Positions 34,834 through 43,933 of a DNA stretch of 64,000 bases are shown here, piece after piece. The number at the start of each line of letters is the position of its first letter. Position 1 is the first letter of the stretch. A program made the translations under genes and the position numbers. The notes under the pieces were generated by a model. The model had not been told where the DNA came from. It saw nothing but the letters and a program-made list of their open reading frames with translations, and did no database searches. The DNA is from Thiothrix litoralis (GTDB lineage Bacteria; Pseudomonadota; Gammaproteobacteria; Thiotrichales; Thiotrichaceae): the NCBI RefSeq assembly GCF_017901135.1, contig NZ_CP072801.1, positions 496,001 through 560,000 of the forward strand. Reading direction: 5' to 3'.

Positions 34834-37800
34834 TCACTCAGGTTCGGTGTGCATCCATGATGGACGCCGTTTCATCGGTGCAGGTGCTGCTGGTTTCGGT
34901 TCTGTGGCGCTGACCGTTTCGGGGATTTTTGGCTCAGCTACAGGTTCTGGTGGAGTCGCTGGTTTGTCAGCAACAACTTCTGGTGGAGCCACCGGTTTGT
35001 CAGCAACAATTTCTGCCACTGCGTCAGCAGGAGGTGCGGGTTCAGGCTTCGGGGCAGGCACAGGTTTTGCAATGGGCGCTGCTTCTGGTTGAGCCTGTAC
35101 TTCTAGCTTGGCCTTAGCTTTTGGCTTGGGTTCTGGTTGAACTTGTACTTCCGGCGTGGCCTCGGCTTTTGGCTTGGGTTCTGGTTGAACCTGTACTTCC
35201 GGCGTGGCCTCGGCTTTTGGCTTGGGTTCTGGTTGAACTTGTACTTCCGGCGTGGCCTCGGCTTTTGGCTTGGGTTCTGGTTGAACCGGTGCTTTTGGCT
35301 TGCGTTCCTGCGGTTCAGGGGGTGTTTCAGGGGGTGAAACCTGAATGACAACAGGGACGGGTCTGCCTTCCGTTTTAGGTGGTTGGCGCTCGTAGCGGGG
35401 CTGTTGTGCAGGTTGCGCGGCGCTCAGGTCGATAATGAGCGGTTCCAGATTTTCAGCAGGCAGTGGTTCCAGTTCGGCAGATGCAGGGCGGGGCGGGCGT
35501 TGCTGACGGTTTTGGCTGCCGCGTGGGCGACGAGTACGACCACGACGTTCGCGGGGGCCGCGTGGTTGGATGTCGCTGCTGGTTGCCGTGGTGTTGTCGC
35601 CGCTTTCAACGTCTGCGTCCGCATCATCCATTGCGTCATCATCGAAGTCGTTGGCATCGGTTTCAGGAAGGCTGGGAGCAGCGACCTGATTGCGGCGGTT
35701 TCTGTTGGGCGGTTGTGTATCTGCTTGTTGCTGATCCGGTGGCAAGTTGTTGTCGTCTATTTCGTTAACAGGTGTTGTTTCATTGCCTCTGGGGCGTTGC
35801 TGACGCGGGTTGCGTTGCCGTTCTTGTGGGGCGGCATCCTGCGGAACACTGTTATTGGCTGGTGTCGTATCGCTGTTGGTTTCTTCGGGGCGTTGACGGT
35901 TACGCGGGTCACGACGTGAACGGTCACGGCGGCTTTGGGGCTGTTGCCCGTTGTCGCGGTTGTTGTCACGTGTGTCACGCGGTGCAGACAGGGTGATTTC
36001 GACAGGTGTCTGGTCATGACCTTGTGCTGAAGCCGTGTCTGGCTCCTGCGTTCTGGGTGGGCGTTGCTCGCGTGGCGGGCGGCGATTTTGCTCGCTCGTG
36101 TTGTCTCGCTCATTGCGGTTACGGTTGTTACGGCGCTCGTTATTACTGGACTGGTCATTGTCACGTTGGTCGTTGTTACGCTCGCCATTGCGGTTTTGGC
36201 GTTGGCGGTTATCCTGAGCGTTGCGGTTGCGTGACTCGTCAGTGGCGGGGTGTTCAGCGTCTGAGACCGCGTCGTTTCTGCCATTGTTACGGTTGCGGTT
36301 GTTGCGCTGGTCGTTGCGGCGGTCGCCGCGTGGTTGCGGTTGCGGAGTGGCGGCTTCGGCTTTGTTTTCGGCTTCTTCTGCGGCTTTGTCCACGGTTGGG
36401 CTGCTGCCAAACAGGCTGCCGAAAATACGGCGCATCAAGCCGGGGCCTTTGACTGGAGCTGCTGCTGGTATAGGAGGCGCGGTTAAGACTTCTTCATCAG
36501 CACGTTGATGGCGCTGGTGTTGAGGTGCCGGAGTGCTGGGCATGACGTTGGTGACGGCAGCTTCGACCGGGACTGGCGCGTGATTGGCATCCTGCTGGAT
36601 GGTTTCTTCAATGTTAGGCGGCGCTGGAATGTACAGGTAGCTGCTTTGGGCTTCATCGTCTTCGAGGTTATCGTTGCGGATGCGACTGATGTCGTAATGC
36701 GGCGTTTCCATGTAAGGGTTGGGGATGATGGTCAGCTCAACATTGCGACGCGCTTGGATGTCGGTGATGGCTTGGCGCTTTTCGTTCAGCAGGAACGTTG
36801 CGACAGCAACCGGCAAGCGGGCAATGACTTTGCCGGTCATTTCCTTCATGGCTTCTTCTTCGACCAGACGCAGGATGGAAAGCGCCATTGAGTCGGTGCT
36901 GCGAATATGACCATGCCCGGTGCAACGTGGGCAAACGATTTGGCTGGATTCACCAAGCGATGGGCGCAGGCGTTGGCGTGACATTTCCAGTAAGCCGAAG
37001 CGGGAGATGCGCCCGACTTGTACGCGTGCGCGGTCGAGTTTCATGGCATCACGCAGGCGTTTTTCAACTTCGCGCTGGTGTTTGCTGGGCAGCATGTCGA
37101 TGAAGTCGATGACAACCAGGCCACCAAGGTCACGCAGGCGCAATTGGCGGGCAATTTCGTCAGCGGCTTCCAGATTGGTATTGAGGGCGGTTTCTTCGAT
37201 GTCATGCCCTTTGGTGGCACGCGCTGAGTTGATGTCGATGGAAACCAATGCTTCGGTATGGTCGATGACAATCGCGCCGCCCGAGGGCAGGGCAACCGTG
37301 CGCTGATAGGCTGTTTCGATCTGATTTTCAACCTGGAAGCGGCTGAACAGTGGTGTGCCGTCGGTGTATGCCTTGAGCTTGCGGATATTGTGCGGCATGA
37401 CTGCCTGCATGAAATCACGTGCTTGCTGGAAGACTTTTTCGTTGTCGATGACGATTTCACCGATGTCACGGCGGAAATAGTCACGCAGCGCACGGATAAT
37501 GACGTTGCTTTCCTGATACAGCAGGGTTGGGCCTTTGTGCTGGCTGTACGCTTGCTGGATGGCATTCCACAAGGTTTTGAGGTAGTCCAGATCCCATGAC
37601 AGTTCCTCAGCATCACGTTCAATACCAGCGGTACGCACGATCACGCCCATGCTGTCGGGAATGTCTAGCTCACTGAGGGTTTGCTTGATTTGTTGGCGGT
37701 CATCACCTTCGATGCGACGCGAAACGCCACCTGCTTTCGGGTTGTTAGGCATCAGTACCAGATAACGCCCGGCAAGGCTGAGGTAAGTGGTCAGGGCTGC

Positions 37801-38139
37801 GCCCTTGTTGCCACGTTCTTCCTTATCGACTTGCACGAGGATTTCCATGCCTTCACGCATCACATCCTTGACGGCGGGACGCCCGGTGTACTTGGCATTC
37901 GGGTGGTAAAACTCAGGCGCGACTTCGCGGAACGACAAAAAACCATGACGTTGTGCGCCATAGTTGACGAAGACTGCCTCTAAGCTGGGTTCGACGCGAG
38001 TGATGACACCTTTGTAAATATTAGCTTTTTTCTGGGCACGCAGGGAATGTTCAATGTCGAGGTCATAAAGGCGTTGCCCGTCAACCATGGCAACGCGGAT
38101 TTCTTCCGGTTGGGTCGCATTAATTAGAATACGTTTCAT
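34834..38139 (-). CDS. rne: RNase E
   Basis: A 1101-residue endoribonuclease. The start [22 protein letters not shown], the S1 domain (about 35-125), the catalytic segments [14 protein letters not shown] and [15 protein letters not shown] (the two Asp) and the zinc-link CPRCTGHG are all present. From about residue 500 the protein is disordered: Arg/Asn/Gln-rich stretches that would bind RNA and an Ala/Pro/Glu/Lys-rich tail with a 16-residue repeat. It is the central enzyme of mRNA decay and rRNA/tRNA processing and scaffolds the degradosome. It diverges from rluC, as in E. coli. Confidence 0.95.
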   Translation of the reverse strand: MKRILINATQPEEIRVAMVDGQRLYDLDIEHSLRAQKKANIYKGVITRVEPSLEAVFVNYGAQRHGFLSFREVAPEFYHPNAKYTGRPAVKDVMREGMEILVQVDKEERGNKGAALTTYLSLAGRYLVLMPNNPKAGGVSRRIEGDDRQQIKQTLSELDIPDSMGVIVRTAGIERDAEELSWDLDYLKTLWNAIQQAYSQHKGPTLLYQESNVIIRALRDYFRRDIGEIVIDNEKVFQQARDFMQAVMPHNIRKLKAYTDGTPLFSRFQVENQIETAYQRTVALPSGGAIVIDHTEALVSIDINSARATKGHDIEETALNTNLEAADEIARQLRLRDLGGLVVIDFIDMLPSKHQREVEKRLRDAMKLDRARVQVGRISRFGLLEMSRQRLRPSLGESSQIVCPRCTGHGHIRSTDSMALSILRLVEEEAMKEMTGKVIARLPVAVATFLLNEKRQAITDIQARRNVELTIIPNPYMETPHYDISRIRNDNLEDDEAQSSYLYIPAPPNIEETIQQDANHAPVPVEAAVTNVMPSTPAPQHQRHQRADEEVLTAPPIPAAAPVKGPGLMRRIFGSLFGSSPTVDKAAEEAENKAEAATPQPQPRGDRRNDQRNNRNRNNGRNDAVSDAEHPATDESRNRNAQDNRQRQNRNGERNNDQRDNDQSSNNERRNNRNRNERDNTSEQNRRPPREQRPPRTQEPDTASAQGHDQTPVEITLSAPRDTRDNNRDNGQQPQSRRDRSRRDPRNRQRPEETNSDTTPANNSVPQDAAPQERQRNPRQQRPRGNETTPVNEIDDNNLPPDQQQADTQPPNRNRRNQVAAPSLPETDANDFDDDAMDDADADVESGDNTTATSSDIQPRGPRERRGRTRRPRGSQNRQQRPPRPASAELEPLPAENLEPLIIDLSAAQPAQQPRYERQPPKTEGRPVPVVIQVSPPETPPEPQERKPKAPVQPEPKPKAEATPEVQVQPEPKPKAEATPEVQVQPEPKPKAEATPEVQVQPEPKPKAKAKLEVQAQPEAAPIAKPVPAPKPEPAPPADAVAEIVADKPVAPPEVVADKPATPPEPVAEPKIPETVSATEPKPAAPAPMKRRPSWMHTEPE
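35105..35290. repeat. 48-bp tandem repeats in the 3' part of rne
   Basis: Roughly four tandem units of 48 bases encoding [16 protein letters not shown]. The inner copies are nearly identical in DNA, the outer ones diverged ([10 protein letters not shown]). Copy number should be prone to change by recombination. Open frames on the opposite strand of this stretch are by-products of the repeat. Confidence 0.85.
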
Positions 38140-38679
38140 GTACTACATAAGCCTTGGTTATGCAGTAATTGTTACCTGTTTGTTTCAGGTGGGGTCGATC
38201 AGTTTATTTCGAGTAATATCAAAGCGTTAGGAATTTTCTTTTCGCAAAGCTATGGATTAACCTTAATCGGGCCTACCTTCAGAAAGAATCGTTCGGTCAT
38301 TACGGGTCATGGGAGTGCCTCATAAGGGCGGGCGCATGAATATTGTAAACCGCTGGCGCATTCTTGCAACAGACATCAGCAACAAGTCCTGCTGTTAATG
38401 TCAAGCCTGTCTGCTTGTTTTTTGATCTGCATGACAGGCATTGGATGATGAGGGTATGGATTTTTTTATCCTGTTTACCCCGGCACAAATTCTGAGGGTG
38501 AATGTTCTAATCGCCAGAATTTGTGATTGAATCAATCAGGCATGGGTCATATCATCGTGTTCAGATTTGATCGAACCCATTGTGTCAGGTTTTCATCCTA
38601 ACGTTGCCTGCTGCGAATATATCAATTCGGTTAATTATATTCAATTTGCATTTAAATTTAGTTGGTATGTTTTTTCATT
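38140..38679. promoter_or_regulatory. Long divergent region between rne and rluC
   Basis: 540 bases without a convincing gene. It must hold the rne promoter and 5' leader; in enterics the long rne leader folds into hairpins through which RNase E controls its own mRNA. Here a 10-bp perfect inverted repeat ACAAATTCTG/CAGAATTTGT (38485-38494, 38515-38524, loop 20) and a 7-bp GCCTGTC/GACAGGC repeat (38405-38439) are visible. The last ~60 bases before rluC are AT-rich and probably contain its promoter. Confidence 0.5.
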
Positions 38680-39636
38680 ATGGCAGTCGAATACTACACG
38701 GTTACGGAAAATGAAGATGGTCAGCGGATAGATAATTTCCTGATTCGCCATCTTAAGCAACTTCCCAAGAGCGCACTTTACCGGATTTTACGCAAAGGTG
38801 AGGTGCGGGTTGACAAAAAAAGAGTCAAACCAGAGAAGAAACTGGCTTTGGGTGAGATTATCCGTATCCCCCCCATCAAAATGGAGGCCGAGGTCAATCC
38901 GCCGGACAAGCCTGCGCTGGCCTCTGCTTCTTTGCTGAGCGTATTGGAAGCGGCGGTGTTGCAGGAAGATGAGCAACTGATTTTCGTCAACAAGCCTTCC
39001 GGCCTGCCGGTGCATGGTGGCAGCGGCTACAAACTGGGGTTGATTGAAGCCTTTCGCCAGTTGCGCCCGAATTTGCCCTATGTGGAACTGGCGCACCGCA
39101 TCGACCGTGATACCAGCGGTGTGGTCATTCTCGCCAAGTCACGGCAGGCATTGACTGAATTGCACACCTTGTTCCGCGACGGCAAGATTGATAAGCGCTA
39201 CAAGGCGCTGGTGGCGGGGCGCTGGAAGCACGGTCGCCAACACGTGACGATGGATTTGAGCAAGGAAGAAGGCACGCGCCAGAAGGTGCAAGTGGTGGAA
39301 GAGGGTGAGGGTAAAGTATCCGAAACCATTTTCTCCTCGCTGAAAAACCTGCATGGTGCATCGCTGGTAGAGGCGCAAATTCTTACCGGGCGGATGCATC
39401 AAATCCGTGTGCAATTGCAGAATCTGGGGCATCCGATCCTCGGTGATGACCGTTATGGCGATTTCGCGCTCAACCGCAAATTCCGCGACATGGGGCTGAA
39501 ACGACTGTTTTTGCATTCTGCCAGCGTAGATTTTACCTTGCGTGCCACCGGGCGGCGTTATGTGGTGGAAGCACCCCTGCCGGATGAGTTGAAGGAAGTG
39601 CTGATTAACATCAAAATCAATGCGGTAGAGCGTTGA
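38680..39636 (+). CDS. rluC: RluC, 23S rRNA pseudouridine synthase
   Basis: A 318-residue RluA-family synthase with an N-terminal S4 RNA-binding domain (RIDNFLIRHLKQLPKSALYRILRKGEVRVD) and the catalytic motif HRIDRDTSGVVI, whose Asp attacks the uridine. RluC modifies positions 955, 2504 and 2580 of 23S rRNA. The position opposite rne supports RluC rather than RluD. ATG 38680 is taken because similarity starts at MAVEYYTVTENEDGQRIDN; an upstream TTG has no support. A phosphatase gene follows after one base. Confidence 0.9.
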   Translation: MAVEYYTVTENEDGQRIDNFLIRHLKQLPKSALYRILRKGEVRVDKKRVKPEKKLALGEIIRIPPIKMEAEVNPPDKPALASASLLSVLEAAVLQEDEQLIFVNKPSGLPVHGGSGYKLGLIEAFRQLRPNLPYVELAHRIDRDTSGVVILAKSRQALTELHTLFRDGKIDKRYKALVAGRWKHGRQHVTMDLSKEEGTRQKVQVVEEGEGKVSETIFSSLKNLHGASLVEAQILTGRMHQIRVQLQNLGHPILGDDRYGDFALNRKFRDMGLKRLFLHSASVDFTLRATGRRYVVEAPLPDELKEVLINIKINAVER

Positions 39637-39637
39637 T

Positions 39638-40315
39638 ATGACCGTTAAGATGAAACCTTATTCCCTGCTGATTTTTGACTGGGACGGCACGCTGATGGAT
39701 TCCGCCACGCACATTACCCAGTGTATGCGTAATGCCATTGCGGTGGTGGGTGCGGAACCGCGTACTGATGCGCAAATCCGCCATATCATCGGCTTGGGGC
39801 TGGATGAAGCCATTCAACACCTTTACCCCAACCTTTCGCCGAGTCGGATTCGCGAGATTGCGGACGAATACCGCCAAGAGTTTCTGGTGCGAACCACGCA
39901 CGGCAGCGAACTGTTCAGTGGCGCACGCGCAACCCTTTACACGTTGGCGGAGCAGGGTTACACGCTGGCAGTCGCTACGGGGAAATCGCGGCGTGGGCTG
40001 GATAAGGTGCTGGATGAAACCGGGCTGCGTGAATTGTTCCCGATTACGCGCTGTGCGGACGAAACCCGTTCCAAGCCACATCCACAAATGCTGGAAGAGA
40101 TTTTGACAGACTGCGATACCCGCAAGCATGATGCGCTGATGATTGGGGACAGTGAATACGATTTGCAGATGGCGCTGAACATCGGGATGGATTCACTGGC
40201 TGTCAGTTACGGCGTGCATGGCCTTGAACACTTGCGGCAACATCAGCCGCGTGGTCATGTTGACGACGTTACGCATATTCCCGGCTGGTTAGCCGCACAA
40301 AAAGGTTACACATGA
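39638..40315 (+). CDS. HAD hydrolase, phosphoglycolate phosphatase-like
   Basis: A 225-residue HAD-IA enzyme. The nucleophile motif is LLIFDWDGTLMDS (D14, D16), motif II is LAVATGKSRRGLD, the Lys is in ETRSKPHPQM, and the acidic motif is ALMIGDSEYDLQMA. The KPHPQML and GDSEYDLQMA segments match the Gph/YfbT branch following RluC in many gammaproteobacteria. Substrate specificity cannot be fixed by eye. It starts one base after rluC and overlaps sppA by ATGA, forming an rluC-HAD-sppA-pncC operon. Confidence 0.8.
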   Translation: MTVKMKPYSLLIFDWDGTLMDSATHITQCMRNAIAVVGAEPRTDAQIRHIIGLGLDEAIQHLYPNLSPSRIREIADEYRQEFLVRTTHGSELFSGARATLYTLAEQGYTLAVATGKSRRGLDKVLDETGLRELFPITRCADETRSKPHPQMLEEILTDCDTRKHDALMIGDSEYDLQMALNIGMDSLAVSYGVHGLEHLRQHQPRGHVDDVTHIPGWLAAQKGYT

Positions 40316-41256
40316 ACGAAGATAATACACAGGCTATTCAGGCGCTCAAAGATGTGGCGCTGGAAAGCATCAAGGAACAACGCCGTGCGCGGCGCTGGGG
40401 GATCTTTTTCAAACTGTTTTTCGTCGCTTACTTGTTGATTGCGCTGTTTGCCTTGTTTGGCATGGGGGAACCCGATGGCAAGCTCGCGAGTGCCGACAAG
40501 ATTACGGCCGTTGTTGACATCAACGGGGTGATTATGGACGGTGCTGCCGCCAGTGCCGAGATGGTTTTGCCCAGTCTGAAAGATGCCTTCGAGAACAAAA
40601 AGACCAAGGGTATTATTTTGCACATCAACAGCCCCGGTGGTAGCCCAGTGCAGGCTGGTTTGATCAACGATGAAATCCGTCGTCTGAAAGCTGAGCACAA
40701 GGACATCCCGGTGTATGCGGTGGTGTCTGATATGTGTGCCTCCGGTGGTTATTACATTGCGGTGGCTGCTGATGAGATCTATGCAGACAAGGCCAGTATT
40801 GTTGGCTCGATCGGTGTGCGCATGGATAACTTTGGCTTTACTGGGTTAATGGAAAAACTGGGTGTCGAGCGTCGTTTGTACACGGCGGGCGCGAATAAAG
40901 GGATGCTTGACCCATTCCTGCCTGAAAATCCTGATCAGGCGGCGTTTGTACATAAGATGTTAGAGACCACCCACCAGCAGTTCATCAATGTGGTTAAAGA
41001 GGGGCGTGGCAAGCGTTTGCAAGATAACCCTGACCTTTTCTCTGGCCTGTTCTGGACGGGTGAAGATGCCCTTACGCTCGGTTTGATCGACGGTCTAGGC
41101 AGTGATGCTTTCGTTGCACGGGATAAGATTGGCGCTGAAGACATGGTGAACTTCACAACCGAAAAAGACCTGTTCCAGCGTTTGAGCGACCGAGTGCAAA
41201 CTTCTTTGCACCTGATGCTGTCGGACGATTCAACCCCACACACGATGTTGCACTAA
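40312..41256 (+). CDS. sppA: SppA-type signal peptide peptidase (S49 family)
   Basis: A 314-residue membrane protease of the short (single-domain) S49 type. A membrane anchor at about 31-51 is followed by the catalytic domain. The Ser nucleophile S144 is in MCASGGYYIAVAADEIYA and the general-base Lys K196 in YTAGANKGMLDPF; HINSPGGSPVQAG forms the oxyanion region. It degrades leftover signal peptides in the inner membrane. Coupled to the upstream phosphatase by ATGA; pncC starts two bases after its stop. Confidence 0.9.
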   Translation: MNEDNTQAIQALKDVALESIKEQRRARRWGIFFKLFFVAYLLIALFALFGMGEPDGKLASADKITAVVDINGVIMDGAAASAEMVLPSLKDAFENKKTKGIILHINSPGGSPVQAGLINDEIRRLKAEHKDIPVYAVVSDMCASGGYYIAVAADEIYADKASIVGSIGVRMDNFGFTGLMEKLGVERRLYTAGANKGMLDPFLPENPDQAAFVHKMLETTHQQFINVVKEGRGKRLQDNPDLFSGLFWTGEDALTLGLIDGLGSDAFVARDKIGAEDMVNFTTEKDLFQRLSDRVQTSLHLMLSDDSTPHTMLH

Positions 41257-41258
41257 TC

Positions 41259-41735
41259 ATGCTGGACTATGTGCTGCCAGCGCTTGCTGATGTGTTAAAA
41301 GCCAAAGGCTGGATGTTGGCAACGGCGGAATCGTGTACCGGCGGCTGGATTGCGAAACTGTGCACCGATCTGGCGGGGAGTTCGACGTGGTTCGAGCGCG
41401 GTTTCGTCACCTACAGCAATGAAGCCAAGCAGGATATGTTGGGTGTAAAGGCGGAGACACTTGCCCAACACGGCGCGGTCAGCGAAGCAGTGACGGCTGA
41501 AATGGCTGCGGGTGCATTACAGCATTCGCGGGCGCAGGTGGCAGTGTCGGTCAGCGGGATTGCAGGGCCTGGCGGTGGTACAGCGACCAAGCCGGTTGGG
41601 ACGGTGTGTTTCGGCTGGGCAGTGCAGGGTGGGGAAGTGCGTACTGCCACCCGACACTTTCAGGGTGATCGGGAAGCGGTACGCGCTCAAGCGGTGCAAT
41701 ACGCACTCAGTGGCGTATTGCAGGCGTTGCGTTAG
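41259..41735 (+). CDS. pncC: PncC, nicotinamide-nucleotide amidase (CinA C-terminal family)
   Basis: A 158-residue stand-alone CinA C-terminal domain. The motif ATAESCTGGWIAKLCTDLAGSS and SVSGIAGPGGGTATKPVGTVCFGWA are those of PncC, which deamidates nicotinamide mononucleotide to nicotinic acid mononucleotide in NAD salvage. In many gammaproteobacteria it precedes recA; here it ends an operon with sppA. The TAG stop overlaps the TAA stop of the convergent phaC gene. Confidence 0.9.
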   Translation: MLDYVLPALADVLKAKGWMLATAESCTGGWIAKLCTDLAGSSTWFERGFVTYSNEAKQDMLGVKAETLAQHGAVSEAVTAEMAAGALQHSRAQVAVSVSGIAGPGGGTATKPVGTVCFGWAVQGGEVRTATRHFQGDREAVRAQAVQYALSGVLQALR

Positions 41736-43519
41736 ACTTTCTGGCGCACGTAAGTGCCCGGCGCATCGCCGATGATTTTCAGTTTGCCAGCGCCGGGGAT
41801 ACGCGCATCCACTTCGGTTTCTGAGAATTTCGCTACCCAGCTATTCCAGTCGTGCCACCATGATAGGTCAACCTTGTTGGCTGCAAACAACCAGTCATCC
41901 GCATCGTCGCACAGTTCTTCGTTGATCCAGTGGCCGTATTTATTGGCGGCTGCCGGGTTAACAATGCCTGCAATGTGACCAGACTGCCCCAGCACAAAGC
42001 GTACCGGGCCCGAGAACAGTTTCGCACCCTTATAAGTACCGTGCCACGGGGCGATGTGGTCGTCATGGGTGGAAACGAAATACGCAGGCGTATCAATCTT
42101 GCCCAAGTCAATCGGTGTGCCTGACAGGGTGATGCAGTCGGGTTTGCTCAGGCAGTTGTTGAGGTACATATTGCGCAGGTAGAAGCTGTGCATGGCAGCA
42201 GGCATCCGTGTGCTGTCGGAGTTCCAGTACAGCAGGTCGAAGGGCATGGGGTCATTGCCGAGCAAGTACAGGTTGACGAAGAATGACCAGATCAGATCGT
42301 TGGAACGCAGCATATTGAAAGCCGCGCCCATGTCCTTGCCATCCAGATAGCCATCTTTTTCCATGCGCTTTTCCAGCGAGCCGACTTGTGCTTCGCTGAG
42401 GAAAACTTCGATTTCACCGGGTTCGGCAAAGTCCAGCAAGGTGGTGAAGAACGTGGCGCTTTTGACGCGATCATCGCCCTTGGCTTTCAGGTAAGCCAGT
42501 GTAGCGGCGGTCAGTGTACCACCGAGGCAGTAACCGATCACATTGAGGTCACGTTCGCCGGTAGCGGCTTCGACTGCATCCATCGCGCTGATGGCGGCTT
42601 GCATGTAGTCTTCAAAATTCAGGTCACGGTGTTGGCTGTCTGGGTTGACCCAAGAAATCATGAAGACCGTATTGCCTTGATCCACTGCCCATTTGACGAA
42701 CGAATTCTTTTCGCGCAGGTCGAGGATGTAATACTTGTTGATCCACGGCGGTACAATCAGTACCGGGCGTTGGCGCACTTTGGCAGTGGTCGGGGTGTAC
42801 TGGATCAGTTCCAGCAATTCATTCTTGAACACCACTTTGCCGGGGGTGGTGGCAATATCCCGACCCAGTTCAAACGCTTTCATGTCGGTCATGCGGATGC
42901 GCAATTGACCATCCTGAAAATCATTCAGCAGGTTTTCCATCCCCTTGACGAGATTTTCACCATTGGTTTCGACAATGGTCTGCCAAACTTGTGGGTTGGT
43001 GTGTGAGTAATTGTTGGGTGCAAGAGCATCAATCATGCTGTTGATGAAAAATTCGGCTTTTTTCGCATCCTGTGCTGAAAGGCCACCGGCGGTTTGTGCC
43101 AGGGTGCGCCAGTATGTCGACATATTAAGGTAAGACTGGAGCAGCACTTCAGTGAATTGGTGTTCTTGCCATGCCGGGTGTTTGAAACGCTTGTCGGTGA
43201 TGTCAGGAACGCCCGGTGACAAATGCCCCAGACCCAGCGCCCGTGTAGTCGTGTGCTGCCACAATTGGGTTTGGTTGTTGAACAAGTCCATATTAGCCTG
43301 CATGACGGCAGTCGGGTGCAACAGCAAGTTGACGCCCCACTTGGCAATGGCTTCCGCGAAACTGTTGTCGCCTTGGCCGCCTTCATTGGCTGGTTTATTC
43401 ATCGCATTACCCAGCAAGCGGGCTACAAAGCGTTGCCACAACAGCATTGCTTGCGTCATATTGGTTTGCAGTAGAATAGGGTCTACGGAGGGTATGGGTT
43501 TTAGGGCTGGGTTTTGCAT
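41732..43519 (-). CDS. phaC: PHA synthase, class I
   Basis: A 595-residue poly(3-hydroxyalkanoate) synthase. The lipase-like box GYCLGG holds the catalytic Cys; the N-terminal PhaC domain shows HPAWQEHQFTEVLLQSYLNM, and VLIVPPWINKYYILDLREKNSFVKW and FVLGQSGHIAGIVNP (catalytic His) are diagnostic. Size and the absence of phaE indicate class I, which works alone on hydroxybutyryl-CoA at the surface of storage granules. phaA, phaB and phasins are not in the window. Confidence 0.95.
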   Translation of the reverse strand: MQNPALKPIPSVDPILLQTNMTQAMLLWQRFVARLLGNAMNKPANEGGQGDNSFAEAIAKWGVNLLLHPTAVMQANMDLFNNQTQLWQHTTTRALGLGHLSPGVPDITDKRFKHPAWQEHQFTEVLLQSYLNMSTYWRTLAQTAGGLSAQDAKKAEFFINSMIDALAPNNYSHTNPQVWQTIVETNGENLVKGMENLLNDFQDGQLRIRMTDMKAFELGRDIATTPGKVVFKNELLELIQYTPTTAKVRQRPVLIVPPWINKYYILDLREKNSFVKWAVDQGNTVFMISWVNPDSQHRDLNFEDYMQAAISAMDAVEAATGERDLNVIGYCLGGTLTAATLAYLKAKGDDRVKSATFFTTLLDFAEPGEIEVFLSEAQVGSLEKRMEKDGYLDGKDMGAAFNMLRSNDLIWSFFVNLYLLGNDPMPFDLLYWNSDSTRMPAAMHSFYLRNMYLNNCLSKPDCITLSGTPIDLGKIDTPAYFVSTHDDHIAPWHGTYKGAKLFSGPVRFVLGQSGHIAGIVNPAAANKYGHWINEELCDDADDWLFAANKVDLSWWHDWNSWVAKFSETEVDARIPGAGKLKIIGDAPGTYVRQKV

Positions 43520-43649
43520 AAGTCAGTGGTTCCACTTAGGAATATTCATCGGTGTATCACAATAGCCAGTTTATGGGGTGATTGTCGACAGTTTTCATCA
43601 AAAAAATGCTGCATTGCACTAATCTTGTGGATGGTGTGATAGGAAACAG

Positions 43650-43856
43650 TTGATTGTATCGGATACGCTTTACCAGCAGTTGCATCGGGCGGCTTCCTTG
43701 TTCCATCAACCGACTGAAGCCATCATCCTTGACAGCCTGCGCCATGCCCTTCCACCCATTTTTGAGGATATTCCCGCTGGCTATCAGGATGAAGTTTTTC
43801 CTTTGCTGGCGATGAATGATCAGGAATTGCTTCAGGAATCCCGCCGGGTTTTATAG
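43650..43856 (+). CDS. Small hypothetical protein, possibly truncated
   Basis: A 68-residue frame starting with TTG (AGGA five bases upstream) and reading VSDTLYQQLHRAASLFHQPTEAIIL, then PPIFEDIPAGYQDEVFPLLAMNDQELLQESRRVL. The N-terminus is antitoxin-like. The PP-x-x-D-I/V-P-x-x-x-Q-x-E pattern is reminiscent of ~130-residue proteins common in cyanobacteria and filamentous sulfur bacteria that carry a further C-terminal helical part, so this could be a shortened version. No toxin partner follows; the TIR gene is 77 bases downstream. Confidence 0.5.
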   Translation: MIVSDTLYQQLHRAASLFHQPTEAIILDSLRHALPPIFEDIPAGYQDEVFPLLAMNDQELLQESRRVL

Positions 43857-43933
43857 GCGTTACTGGTAAAGCAGAAATCCCACAAAATATCGGTTACTAT
43901 CCGTTTATCGGGGCTTCTTTATCAGTTATCAAT

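Noticed and set aside
35105-35350. CRISPR-like repeats or plus-strand Leu/Trp-rich repeat proteins
   Set aside because: The 48-bp units have no unique spacers and encode the RNase E tail on the minus strand; plus-strand frames are shadows of that repeat.
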